Shown: piece by piece, positions 1-7,226 of the stretch
Layout of the letters: each line of letters starts with the position of its first letter
Numbering within the stretch: position 1 is the stretch's first letter
NCBI GenBank assembly: GCA_031292665.1
Contig: JARLGR010000187.1
Coordinates: 1 to 34,091, forward strand
Length of the DNA: 34,091 nt
Reading direction: 5' to 3'
Origin: Mycobacterium sp.
GTDB lineage: Bacteria; Actinomycetota; Actinomycetes; Mycobacteriales; Mycobacteriaceae
Made by a program: the position numbers and the translations under genes
Notes under the pieces: generated by a model
What the model saw: the letters and a program-made list of their open reading frames with translations, nothing else
Told to the model about the DNA's origin: nothing
The model's database searches: none

Positions 1-139
1 GGGCTGGGCTGCGCAGGAGCCCAACGGATTCCGCAGCTCCCGCAACGTCCCCGGGGCTTGCTTGAGCCGTATGCCGGGACGACTGGCACGTACGGTTCTG
101 AGGGGGGACCGCCGCAGCAATGCGGCGGTCCTACCCGAC
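1..139 (+). ncRNA. 3' end of a group II intron (domains V and VI)
   Basis: Domain V is at 64-98. An 8-bp lower helix (64-71 with 91-98) contains the catalytic AGC at 65-67. A two-base bulge CG (89-90) and an upper helix (72-77 with 83-88) follow. The apical loop is five bases (78-82) instead of the usual GNRA tetraloop. Domain VI is at 107-130: a perfect 10-bp stem closed by a GCAA tetraloop, then CTACCCGAC with the likely branch-point A at 133. The 3' splice site is therefore about 139. Bases 1-63 are probably the distal part of domain IV; no coding sequence is recognisable in them, and any intron-encoded reverse transcriptase would lie left of the window. The fold was done by eye. Intron identity is secure; class and activity are not. 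Confidence 0.85.
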
Positions 140-415
140 ATTGGCGTGTCGTGTGACTGCTAGTGGGCTACTGAATGCCAGACCGGATTTCGATTTGTCG
201 CGTTGGGATCCAGTAGTTGGGGCCGGGGGTTCAGCCTCGTGTGGGCGGTGGTGACCGGTAGCGGCGATCAGATCAAATCGGTGCCAAGGCGAGCTCAGCA
301 TGTATTCTTCAATGCCTCGCTCGACTCTCCACGCGATGACCTGCATAAGCAGACGGAAACCAGTCGACAACCCAGGCGCACCTCTTCCTAACAGACCGCT
401 CCTGCGCCACCCGCT
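140..415. other. stretch between intron and hydrolase, no recognised gene
   Basis: Downstream exon side of the group II intron. Open frames exist on both strands, the longest being 79 codons on the minus strand, but none resembles a family I know or has a convincing ribosome binding site. I see no terminator after the hydrolase gene, which ends at 416. Confidence 0.5.
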
Positions 416-2143
416 TCACGCACCGGCGGGGATGATCGGCAGCAGCAGGTGGGTCGGTGTGTCTGGTCCGGTGTGGATGGTGGTCATTCCATCGAAGATG
501 TCGGGCGGCCGGTCCTCTGGGTCGGTGTGAAGGAACAGGCCGGATCCGAGAAAGACGGGCGGCCCGGACGTCGAGGCTTGACGGGCAAAGTCGACGCCCC
601 CGATCGTCAATGCGAGGCGAACCCCGGCGGGCAGGACGACGCAGGTGGGCCAGATCTCTATCTGCAGAGCGTAAATCTCGCCAGGCTGTAGGGGCTGGAC
701 TTCGTCGTGAGTGTGGTAGGGCTGGTACGGCGCGGATCTGGCCGGGTCGAGTTTGCGCTGAGACGCCCGCAGACATCCCTGCGCCAGTGGTGCGCGCGGG
801 TCGAGCGCACCCTGGAAGTCGACCTCGTGTCCGTCGGGCCCGAAGGCGCGCAGCGTGACGAAGACATCGGCGTCGGTCGTGGAGGAGGAGATGAAGATGG
901 TCGCGGCGAGCGGCCCGGTGACTTCGGTCTGCTCGGCCAGCGGCTGGGAGTAAACGGTTGCCGGCTGCCCCATCCCCTGAATCGACATGGTCGCCGCCGT
1001 GACCGGTACGTCCCAATTGAGGCTGTCCGCGGCGGCGTCGAGATACAGCTTGGTCCACCGGGTGCGAGCGAGCGGCCACTCGTGCTCCTTGCGCAGCTCG
1101 AACTCGCTGCTGAACGCGCGCCGGAGGTTCAGCTGCACCGGCGGCTCGTGCTCCCAACCGTTGTCGACGCCCTTGAGGAAATGGTCGAAGAAGCGTCGCT
1201 GCAGGTTCATGCCGTAGGGCAGGTAAAACCACTCCTCATGGCGGCCCGGATGGACCTCGAGCCACTTCTGGCCCGACGCTGCCCAGGTGAAGGCCGCAAA
1301 GTTGCCCCGGGAATGCAGGCCGAACCCACCCCAGCTGGCGGCGCTCAGAAACGGAACGGTTACCCGCTGCCAGTCGGCACTGCGCTCCCGGTAGGACACA
1401 CCGTCGAGAGGTGCAGCCATCCGGGCGAACATGTCGGCGCGGTTGGTGGCCAGTTGCTGCTCGCTGAGCTCCTCGGGGCCGCTGGACCGTTGCCCGAGCC
1501 ACGGATCGACGGGGGCGTGCGGGTTTCCGTGCTGAACCGAGAGCACCTGCAGCGGATACCACGTCTGAAAGAAGACGTTGCTCAGGATCCCGCCGTGGCG
1601 GGCCTGATCCCGGTAGGCGTCGGCGGCTCCCTCCCACGGGATCATCGCCGCGAGGTGCGGCGGCTGCTGCGAAGCGACCAGCCACTGGTTGATGGCGTAG
1701 TAGGAGATCCCGCACAGTCCCACTTTGCCGTTGCTCCATGACTGGCTTCCCGCCCACTCGACCGCCTCGAAGTAGTCGCGGACCTCGCGGGGCGAAAACG
1801 GGTCGAGGTAGCCCGGGGACCGTCCCGCACCGCGTGCATCGACTCGCACCACCGCGTATCCCCAAGACACCCAGATCTCTGGATCGACCGTCTCCCACGT
1901 CAGATAATTACGCGAGGATCCCTCAAGCAGGTCCGGATGCGCATCCATAAGCCAATCCCATTGGGCTTGGTAGCCGTCCTGGTAGCGAACGCCCTTGCCG
2001 TAGGGACCCAGCGTCATCACCACGGGCACCGGATCAGGACCGTCGGGTCGAAACACATCGGCGCGCAGAGCCACGCCGTCATCCATCGTGATTTCGACAT
2101 CACGTTCGATGGCTATGCGACCTTTAGCGCCATCCTCAACCAT
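416..2143 (-). CDS. CocE/NonD family hydrolase (X-Pro dipeptidyl-peptidase-like)
   Basis: 575 residues, full length for the family. The N-terminal part is an alpha/beta hydrolase fold: an MTLGPYGKG oxyanion-region strand (about 43-51), VRVDARGAGRSPG (99-111), and the nucleophile elbow GLCGISYY with Ser147. A likely catalytic His is in the HPGRHEEWFY segment. The C-terminal third, with VTGPLAATIFISSSTTDADVFV, is the jelly-roll beta-domain of X-Pro peptidases and cocaine esterase. The reaction is hydrolysis of an ester, amide or acyl bond; the substrate cannot be read from sequence. There is no signal peptide, so it is probably cytoplasmic. The ATG at 2143 fits the family N-terminus. About 50-75 bp upstream lies a truncated IS256-family transposase gene, so the native promoter may be lost or replaced. 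Confidence 0.9.
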   Translation of the reverse strand: MVEDGAKGRIAIERDVEITMDDGVALRADVFRPDGPDPVPVVMTLGPYGKGVRYQDGYQAQWDWLMDAHPDLLEGSSRNYLTWETVDPEIWVSWGYAVVRVDARGAGRSPGYLDPFSPREVRDYFEAVEWAGSQSWSNGKVGLCGISYYAINQWLVASQQPPHLAAMIPWEGAADAYRDQARHGGILSNVFFQTWYPLQVLSVQHGNPHAPVDPWLGQRSSGPEELSEQQLATNRADMFARMAAPLDGVSYRERSADWQRVTVPFLSAASWGGFGLHSRGNFAAFTWAASGQKWLEVHPGRHEEWFYLPYGMNLQRRFFDHFLKGVDNGWEHEPPVQLNLRRAFSSEFELRKEHEWPLARTRWTKLYLDAAADSLNWDVPVTAATMSIQGMGQPATVYSQPLAEQTEVTGPLAATIFISSSTTDADVFVTLRAFGPDGHEVDFQGALDPRAPLAQGCLRASQRKLDPARSAPYQPYHTHDEVQPLQPGEIYALQIEIWPTCVVLPAGVRLALTIGGVDFARQASTSGPPVFLGSGLFLHTDPEDRPPDIFDGMTTIHTGPDTPTHLLLPIIPAGA

Positions 2144-2191
2144 GCCGGGCCGCCACCTGTGTCGCCCCGCTCATTGGGTTCTTCGACAACA

Positions 2192-2467
2192 TCACCAGCG
2201 ATGCTCCTTCCAAAGGTTTGTCGGCCGACCGGCGCTCGTGGTCACGGTCCGCGACTCGTGGCAGCCGTTGCGCACCACCAGCCGATGACCCTTCTCGTCA
2301 CGAATGTCAACGAACTGGGCGATGTAAGCGTCGACCTCCGTGCGCAGGGCCTCGGCCAGCATCCGCGGCGCACCCTCTCGGACGATCTCGTCGATCACCG
2401 ACGACGCAGCCGACCGCGCCGCACCCGAACCATCGCGGTCAGCAGAATCAGAAACTACAGTGAGCAT
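2192..2467 (-). pseudogene. IS256-family transposase, 5' remnant
   Basis: From the ATG at 2467 the product begins with a typical mycobacterial IS256-family transposase N-terminus. Visible segments are VIDEIVREGAPRMLAEALRT, EVDAYIAQFVDIRDEKGHR and LVVRNGCHESRTVTTSAG. Homology stops at about 2218, after roughly 80 residues, and the frame then runs through unrelated residues to a stop at 2192. Intact members have about 400-420 residues with a DDE catalytic core, all of which is missing, so this copy cannot transpose. A GGGAAGG motif 9-10 bases before the ATG could be its ribosome binding site. The truncation point is just upstream of the hydrolase gene on the same strand. Confidence 0.8.
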
Positions 2468-2473
2468 CGGGTT

Positions 2474-2542
2474 GTACCTTCCCGACCAGCGTTGTCGCGC
2501 CGGTCTTGCTTGGAACCTTTCATCGGTCACCCGGGAAGGTAC
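2474..2542. repeat. 11-bp inverted repeat upstream of transposase remnant
   Basis: GTACCTTCCCG at 2474-2484 is exactly complementary to CGGGAAGGTAC at 2532-2542, with a 47-base spacer. The inner arm overlaps the presumed ribosome binding site of the transposase remnant. It could be part of the old insertion-sequence end or a sequence folding over the translation start. Confidence 0.5.
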
Positions 2543-2554
2543 GCCCCTTCCCAA

Positions 2555-3124
2555 GCCGATCCACAGATTTCAAGCATTGCTCCAGCACGACAAGAATGAT
2601 TCCTAACCCGCTCCCTTTCGACTGGTAGCGGCGTCGCCTAGCGGCCATCAATCGGACGTTACGCCCAATAACCAACAGATCAAGGGGCTTTCGTCATCCC
2701 CCAACAGCGGTCGCATCTAGCCGTCGGAGCCGCACACATATCGACGGCGCACTGGTATGGCAAGTGGAAGACGGCTGGGATGTGCATGGGGCTATTTGAC
2801 GAACGGCAGCAGGCCCGGCACGAGTGGATCGCGACTGGCCCACGTCGGGGGCGCGAAGAAGCCCATGCGACTGCGGTTGTCACCTACCACGCATCGCCGG
2901 TGCGGTCGTTAGCCGTGAAAGTGTGCCTTAGTTGCCTGTGGATTTCGAGGGACCTCGACGAGGAGCACCCAGGGACTACCGGAGATGACTGAACACCCTC
3001 ATTGGAGGTGTCCCCGGTGCGGAATCGTCATTCACTGGGGCCGGTGTCAATTCGCATTTAGACCGCTGCAAGGTAGTCCAGGGTTCTTAAAGGACGGCAT
3101 CAATGTTCATCGCTGGATCTGCGG
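2555..3124. other. 570-bp stretch with no recognised gene
   Basis: Likely old insertion-sequence flank and degraded DNA. Short open frames on both strands (67-70 codons) have no recognisable domain. A weak hairpin is present at about 2994-3012 (ACACC with GGTGT plus two inner pairs, loop ATTG), without a T-tract. Confidence 0.4.
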
Positions 3125-3241
3125 TCAGTCGTTGCGGTGTTTGTCGGCGACGTGACGCTCAAGCGCGCTTTGTCCGGTGATCTCCGCGATCCCGAACACG
3201 ACCAGCGCGCCGATGATGATGAGAATCGTGACGATGCTCAT
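3125..3241 (-). CDS. 38-aa single-pass membrane microprotein
   Basis: An ATG at 3241 opens a 38-codon frame ending in TGA at 3125-3127. It is preceded by AGGAGA ending about 7 bases before the ATG, a strong ribosome binding site. The product starts MSIVTILIIIGALVVFGIAE, a hydrophobic helix of about 18 residues, then a charged tail ITGQSALERHVADKHRND. This resembles the many small unannotated membrane proteins of mycobacteria. It lies about 85 bp downstream of the EsxN-like pseudogene on the same strand, so it may have been the second gene of that unit. I do not recognise a family. The start and binding site are visible; expression is inferred. Confidence 0.6.
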   Translation of the reverse strand: MSIVTILIIIGALVVFGIAEITGQSALERHVADKHRND

Positions 3242-3326
3242 GGCTGGATCTCCTGTCACGCGTAGCAATTGGTGGATGTGTCGAACACGACGCCGTCAGC
3301 GGTAGTGATCGTTCGGCCCGTGTCGA

Positions 3327-3612
3327 CCACTTAAAAGTCGGGACGCTCGAACGGGTGGAACGTGACCCGCCGGCGGTCTGCACCCTGGCGCCATGAGCGT
3401 TGGCCTGCTGGTAGACCACCTGGAAATTGCGGCCCAGGTCGGCGGTGAACTGTCGGCAGGACCCCCGAGTCGGCCCGGCCCCAAAGGTCCCCGGCGGCCA
3501 GCACATCGCCGATGATGGCCTGATGCTCGGCCTCCAGGGCCATAGCCTGCGCGCGAATCGTGACGCCGTGGGCGTCCAGATCACCGAACCGGTAGTCGAT
3601 CGTCATCATCAA
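3327..3612 (-). pseudogene. EsxN-like (Mtb9.9 family) WXG100 gene, frameshifted
   Basis: The first half reads TIDYRFGDLDAHG...IRAQ, then ALEAEHQAIIGDVLAAGDLWG, close to the EsxI/EsxL/EsxN/EsxV group, with the WxG turn as WGR. After codon GGG near 3467 the frame breaks. One base over, the sequence continues as CRQFTADLGRNFQVVYQQANAHGARVQTAG, which is the second helix of the same family. Removing one G from the five-G run (five C at 3462-3466 on the plus strand) restores the frame. The C-terminus (STRSSV... in place of STDSAV...SSWA) is also degenerate and the usual stop is gone. A strong AGGAGGGG-type ribosome binding site precedes the ATG. Intact relatives are about 94 residues and are secreted as heterodimers. 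The shift could be real, phase-variable or a sequencing error. Confidence 0.8.
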
Positions 3613-3735
3613 AACCCCTCCCCTCCTGACGCGGGTCGGACTGAATTTCGTTGCGCTCCTTTATCACCGGACGGCAGCTAACGTGATAGCCGCGACCATA
3701 CCGATGATGCACTCATTTCGAAGTTTACATACCAA

Positions 3736-3764
3736 TTGACACACTAGCTACCGATTAGTAGAGT
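3736..3764 (+). promoter_or_regulatory. SigA-type promoter for the PE-PPE gene
   Basis: TTGACA at 3736-3741, a 17-base spacer, and TAGAGT at 3759-3764 form an almost perfect housekeeping promoter, set in an AT-rich patch (about 3700-3765) unusual for this genome. Transcription would start near 3771, leaving a leader of about 193 bases before the PE-PPE start. Confidence 0.6.
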
Positions 3765-3876
3765 GGCCGTCTACGTGAGCGTGCACAGCGTCCACGCGAG
3801 ATGTCACGCGAAGAACAGCCCGCGCGAACCGCCGGACGAGTTCCACGGATACGGCGTCGCGCCCCCAGCGGGTCAG

Positions 3877-3898
3877 CGTTGACGTGACAACGTCAGCG
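3877..3898 (+). promoter_or_regulatory. 9-bp hairpin/palindrome in the PE-PPE leader
   Basis: Arms 3877-3885 and 3890-3898 pair over nine positions (one G-T) around the loop GACA. The core TGACGT-GACA-ACGTCA is a perfect 6-bp inverted repeat. It could be a protein-binding operator within the leader or an RNA hairpin; there is no T-tract to suggest termination. Confidence 0.4.
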
Positions 3899-3964
3899 GT
3901 GCCGGGAGTGGGCACCGTGGCGACCACTCTTTGCTAGCCAGGAGGTCGATGGCGGAGGGCGGAA

Positions 3965-5359
3965 ATGTCGACTCTGACCGCGGTACCGGAGCTGATCGCT
4001 ACGGCGGCAACGGATTTGGGGAATATCGGCTCGACGCTGAGCGAGGCCAACGCGGCCGCGGCCACCCAGACCATGGGGGTGCTGGCCGCAGCCGAAGATG
4101 AGGTCTCGGCGGCCATTGCGGCGATTTTCTCCGCCCACGGTCAGGGCTATCAGGCACTCAGTGCGCAGGCGGCGGCATTTCACAGCCAGTTCGTAGCGAC
4201 CCTCGCATCATCGGTGTCGTCCTACCAAACCACGGAAGCCGCTAGCGCGAACGCGGTGCGCAGCGCCGTAACCGACGCCGAGGGATTCAATTCGCCAGCA
4301 GTAACCAGCCCCGTCACACAAATCCCCACCACCGTCAATCCGATCACGCTGGTGGTGATCGGCACGGGGTACACCACTCTCCCACCCGCGCTTCTCGCCA
4401 AGATCGGCAGGGTGTATTTCCCCGGCACCCCCAGCCCATACCTGCTGTCCACTCCGGAGGAGTTCTGGCCGTTCACCCCTCAGTCGGGCAGTTTGACGCT
4501 GGACCAGTCCGCTGCCTTGGGCACCCAGAACCTCAACAACGCGATCCTGACCCAGCTCGCCCTAGGGCATACGGTCAACGTCTGGGGCACATCGCAGGGC
4601 TCGCTTGTGGTCACCGACGAAATCCGGTGGCTGATGGCCAACGGATCACCCGGCACCAGCCAGGTCAAATTCGTCTTGACCGGCGATCCGGGCAATCCCG
4701 ACGGCGGGGTGTTCGAACGGTTCGACGGCCTGACCATCCCCGGCCTCGGTGTTCAGTTCAACGGCGCAACCCCACCGAACTCCCCCTACCAGACCGCGAT
4801 CTACACCAACCAGTACGACGGCGTCGCGGACTTCCCCCGCTACCCGCTGAACCTCATCGCCGACGCCAACGCGGTAGCCGGCTTCCTTTGGGGCCCGCAC
4901 GACTATGTGGACTATTCGGGTGAGACGCTGGCCGCGCAGCAACTGCCGACATCGCCCGGCTACACCGGGAACACGACCTACTCCATGGTCTTGACGCAGA
5001 ACTTGCCGCTGCTCGAACCCCTCCGCAAGGGCATCCCGCCATACGCCGCCGCCCCCCCACAGCCATACGGCGACGCGCTAGCCGATCTGCTCCAGCCGGA
5101 TCTGCGGGTGCTCGTGGACATGGGATACGGCTCCGACGAGTACGCCAACATCCCCACCCACGCGTCGTTGCTTGAGTTCCCCAATTGGCCCGTCATCGGC
5201 ACCGACTTGCTGCGCGGCGCCATCGAAGGCTCAGAAGCCGCGCTAGTGGACTTGCACCAGCTGCCGGTCTCCTACTACCCGATGGGCCAATACCCGTTCA
5301 GTCCCGTACTCAACCCCGACCTGAACTACCCACTACCCCAGACCGGACTGATCCAATGA
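3965..5359 (+). CDS. PE family protein with C-terminal PE-PPE serine hydrolase domain
   Basis: 464 residues. Residues 1-95 are a PE domain (the N-terminal helix pair with [15 protein letters not shown] and [12 protein letters not shown]). It ends in Y87-Q-T-T-E91, the YxxxD/E signal for type VII (ESX) secretion. Residues about 125-355 are a PE-PPE alpha/beta hydrolase domain with strand [16 protein letters not shown] and nucleophile elbow WGTSQGS, Ser210. Known members are cutinase-like esterases/lipases at or beyond the mycobacterial envelope. The C-terminal 100 residues are Pro/Tyr/Leu-rich. The start follows GGAGGG by about five bases; a competing ATG at 3949 is out of frame. A truncated Esx gene lies divergently upstream, suggesting ESX-5-type secretion. 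Substrate unknown. Confidence 0.9.
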   Translation: MSTLTAVPELIATAATDLGNIGSTLSEANAAAATQTMGVLAAAEDEVSAAIAAIFSAHGQGYQALSAQAAAFHSQFVATLASSVSSYQTTEAASANAVRSAVTDAEGFNSPAVTSPVTQIPTTVNPITLVVIGTGYTTLPPALLAKIGRVYFPGTPSPYLLSTPEEFWPFTPQSGSLTLDQSAALGTQNLNNAILTQLALGHTVNVWGTSQGSLVVTDEIRWLMANGSPGTSQVKFVLTGDPGNPDGGVFERFDGLTIPGLGVQFNGATPPNSPYQTAIYTNQYDGVADFPRYPLNLIADANAVAGFLWGPHDYVDYSGETLAAQQLPTSPGYTGNTTYSMVLTQNLPLLEPLRKGIPPYAAAPPQPYGDALADLLQPDLRVLVDMGYGSDEYANIPTHASLLEFPNWPVIGTDLLRGAIEGSEAALVDLHQLPVSYYPMGQYPFSPVLNPDLNYPLPQTGLIQ

Positions 5360-5403
5360 CCCACTACCGCGTGCAGGTGCAGGAATGGCTGAAGAGAGGT
5401 TAG
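5356..5403 (+). other. 15-codon ORF overlapping the PE-PPE stop
   Basis: ATGA overlap: the ATG at 5356 starts [15 protein letters not shown] and stops at TAG (5401-5403), exactly where the minus-strand Hsp20 remnant ends. It may be the stub of a translationally coupled gene cut off at a recombination junction. No function can be assigned. Confidence 0.3.
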
Positions 5404-5558
5404 GTCGTGGTGTGCTGGTCGGATGAGTCGCTGGGCTCGACGATCTTTGCTTCCTCACCTGCCCCGTGGCTGATCTCGATGCGGCGCGGCTTGGCCCTTG
5501 CCGCCACGGGGAGGGTTACCGTCAGCACCCCGTTCTGATACGCGCCGGCCGGAAGCGA
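5400..5558 (-). pseudogene. Hsp20/alpha-crystallin small heat-shock protein, C-terminal remnant
   Basis: The minus strand reads LPAGAYQNGVLTVTLP followed by VAARAKPRRIEISHG and a short tail, ending at TAA 5400-5402. This is the last beta-strands of the alpha-crystallin domain, including the GVLTVTLP strand and a xPRxIEI C-terminal stretch typical of actinobacterial Hsp18/Hsp20. Upstream of about residue LPAGA the frame runs into unrelated codons, and even LPAGA-YQNG looks shortened by several residues. Everything N-terminal, including the start, is gone. The break coincides with the start of the excisionase/integrase sequence on the opposite strand. Confidence 0.7.
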
Positions 5559-5613
5559 GTGCTCTACAGGTGGGTCGACGTGGAGCAGTGGATCGCCGAC
5601 TCCCGAGGTCGCG
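5540..5613 (+). pseudogene. excisionase-like HTH protein, C-terminal scrap
   Basis: In the frame containing 5556 the sequence reads GRKRVLYRWVDVEQWIADS, resembling the C-terminal wing of MerR/AlpA-type excisionases (GRRVLYRxxDVExW). It then changes frame into the integrase N-terminal region (EVAKAKGEYIAPSLGRV) by about 5617. The N-terminal helix-turn-helix is missing. This looks like a deletion fusing the end of an excisionase to the integrase gene. The identification rests on a short motif. Confidence 0.45.
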
Positions 5614-5667
5614 AAAGCCAAAGGCGAGTACATCGCCCCGTCGCTAGGGCGGGTCACGGTTGGGGAG

Positions 5668-6606
5668 TTGGCGGCCGGCTGGCTGGCCCGCAAACAGCAG
5701 GCCACCGCCCCGTCCCATTACCGGATGCTCGAATCAGCTTGGCGGGTACACGTTTCCCCGCGGTGGGGGAAGGTAGCGGTTGCCGACGTCGACTGTCTCG
5801 GCGTCGAGGCATGGATCGCCAGCATGAGCGCCAAAGGTGCCGGTGCCACCACAGTGCTGCGAGCGCACGGGGTGTTATCGGGCACCCTGGCCGACGCAGT
5901 GAAATCCAAACGACTGTCAGCGAATCCGGCCAGAGGTGTAGAGAACCTTCCGCGCAAGACTGGCAAGCGTCATGTGTATCTATCAGCGAATGACGTGTAC
6001 CAGCTCGCCGATGAATCGGGTCAATACCGGGCTCTTGTCCTGCTGCTGGCCTACACCGGCATCCGGTGGGGTGAAGCGGTGGCCTTGCGTGTGCGCGATG
6101 TCGAGTTTCTCCGGCGGCGAATCTCGGTATCGGAGAACGCTGTACAACTCGGTGTGAAGCATGCTGTCGGTCCGACCAAGGGCCGTAAGGCCCGCTCGGT
6201 GCCGGTTCCGACGTTCGTACTTAATGAGCTGTCGGTGCAGTGTCAGGACAAGGCGCCCGGCGAGCTGGTGTTCCCCGCACGGGATGGCGGGTACCTCCCC
6301 CGGCCTAAGTCGTCCGCTGGGTGGTTCGCCGCAGCAGTTACGAAAGCCAAGGTCCAAAAGATCACGCCTCACGATCTGCGACATACCTGTGCGTCGCTGG
6401 CCGTCTCGGCCGGGGTGAACGTCCTGGCCTTGCAGCGGATGCTTGGGCACACGTCAGCAAAGGTCACCCTCGACACCTATGCGGATCTGTTCGATGACGA
6501 TCTGGACGCGGTTGCGGTCACTCTAGATAGCCGGTATTCACCAGAAAGTGTGGCCAAAATGTGGCCACGAGGTGCTCACGACGGCTCGCAGCAAACCCCG
6601 AAATAG
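5668..6606 (+). CDS. tyrosine recombinase (phage-type integrase), probably 5'-truncated
   Basis: 312 residues from a TTG at 5668. Family similarity begins about 17 codons earlier (GEYIAPSLGRVTVGEL), in frame but without a start codon I can see, so the arm-binding N-terminus appears lost. The core-binding SAM-like domain covers about 1-95. The catalytic domain has all expected residues: Arg133 (TGIRWGE), Lys171 (PTKGRKAR), His235 and Arg238 (HDLRHT), His261 (LGHTS) and Tyr271 (LDTYADLF). The gene points at the 3' end of tRNA-Ser, 31 bp away, the usual layout for an element integrated into a tRNA gene. Catalysis may be intact, but specific integration is doubtful without the N-terminal domain. 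The M. tuberculosis equivalent, as I recall, is an even shorter fragment (Rv3751). Confidence 0.85.
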   Translation: MAAGWLARKQQATAPSHYRMLESAWRVHVSPRWGKVAVADVDCLGVEAWIASMSAKGAGATTVLRAHGVLSGTLADAVKSKRLSANPARGVENLPRKTGKRHVYLSANDVYQLADESGQYRALVLLLAYTGIRWGEAVALRVRDVEFLRRRISVSENAVQLGVKHAVGPTKGRKARSVPVPTFVLNELSVQCQDKAPGELVFPARDGGYLPRPKSSAGWFAAAVTKAKVQKITPHDLRHTCASLAVSAGVNVLALQRMLGHTSAKVTLDTYADLFDDDLDAVAVTLDSRYSPESVAKMWPRGAHDGSQQTPK

Positions 6607-6637
6607 CAGTCTACCTGCGGTTTCTCGCCGGTAGCTT

Positions 6638-6727
6638 TGGCGGTGGCGGAGGGATTTGAACCCTCGGACGGTGTTAGCCGTCACACGCTTTCGAGGCGTG
6701 CTCCTTAGGCCGCTCGGACACGCCACC
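6638..6727 (-). tRNA. serX: tRNA-Ser(CGA)
   Basis: Acceptor stem GGTGGCG (6727-6721) pairs with CGCCACC (6648-6642), discriminator G at 6641, and CCA is encoded at 6640-6638. The anticodon arm CACGC-CTCGAAA-GCGTG gives anticodon CGA. A long variable arm (GACGG...CCGTC) is typical of serine tRNA. The T-arm is GAGGG-TTCAAAT-CCCTC. Its 3' end abuts the integrase gene, making it the likely attachment site of the island to the left. The symbol follows the M. tuberculosis gene in this position. Confidence 0.95.
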
Positions 6728-6767
6728 GTCAGGCAGCTTACCGAACCGACCGCTTGTCTCGTTCGGG

Positions 6768-7226
6768 TCACCCCAATCGCTGCCGGGCGAAGAACGCCTC
6801 CAAGGGTGCGGCGCACTCCTGCGCCAGCACGCCGCCGCGCACTTGGGGGCGATGGTTGAGCCGACGGTCGCGGACCACGTCCCACAGCGATCCGACGGCT
6901 CCCGTCTTGGGTTCCCACGCGCCGAAGACCAGCCGCTGGACCCGCGCCAGCACCAGGGCGCCCGCGCACATGGTGCACGGTTCCAGGGTCACCGCCAGCG
7001 TGGTTCCCTCCAGCCGCCAGCCGTCATCGAGCACTGTGGCGGCGGCCCGCATCGCCAGGATCTCGGCGTGCGCGGTCGGATCGCCCAGCGCTTCGCGGGC
7101 ATTCACCGCCCGGGCCAGCACCGTCCCGTCGGGGCCGATGATTACCGCGCCGACGGGCACGTCGCGAGGGCCGGCCGTCGCGGCGACCGACAGTGCGGAA
7201 CGGATCAGATCTTCGTCGGTGGTCAC
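6768..7226 (-). CDS. tadA: tRNA-specific adenosine deaminase (A34 to inosine)
   Basis: 152 residues, normal TadA length. It converts wobble adenosine to inosine in tRNA-Arg(ACG). Zinc ligands are visible: His53-Ala-Glu55 (TAHAEILAMR, Glu as proton shuttle) and Pro83-Cys84-Thr-Met-Cys87 (EPCTMCAGAL). The substrate-binding stretch VNAREALGDPTAH is also present. The start overlaps the end of the upstream partner gene by four bases (ATGA, 7223-7226), so the two are translationally coupled. It ends about 40 bp before the 5' end of tRNA-Ser. Confidence 0.95.
   Translation of the reverse strand: MTTDEDLIRSALSVAATAGPRDVPVGAVIIGPDGTVLARAVNAREALGDPTAHAEILAMRAAATVLDDGWRLEGTTLAVTLEPCTMCAGALVLARVQRLVFGAWEPKTGAVGSLWDVVRDRRLNHRPQVRGGVLAQECAAPLEAFFARQRLG

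Noticed and set aside
707..1741. 344-codon plus-strand ORF
   Set aside because: Antisense shadow of the CocE/NonD hydrolase, with no family resemblance.
2680..2992. Short ORFs on both strands in the gap before the Esx pseudogene
   Set aside because: No ribosome binding site, no recognisable domain and biased composition; left as unassigned sequence.
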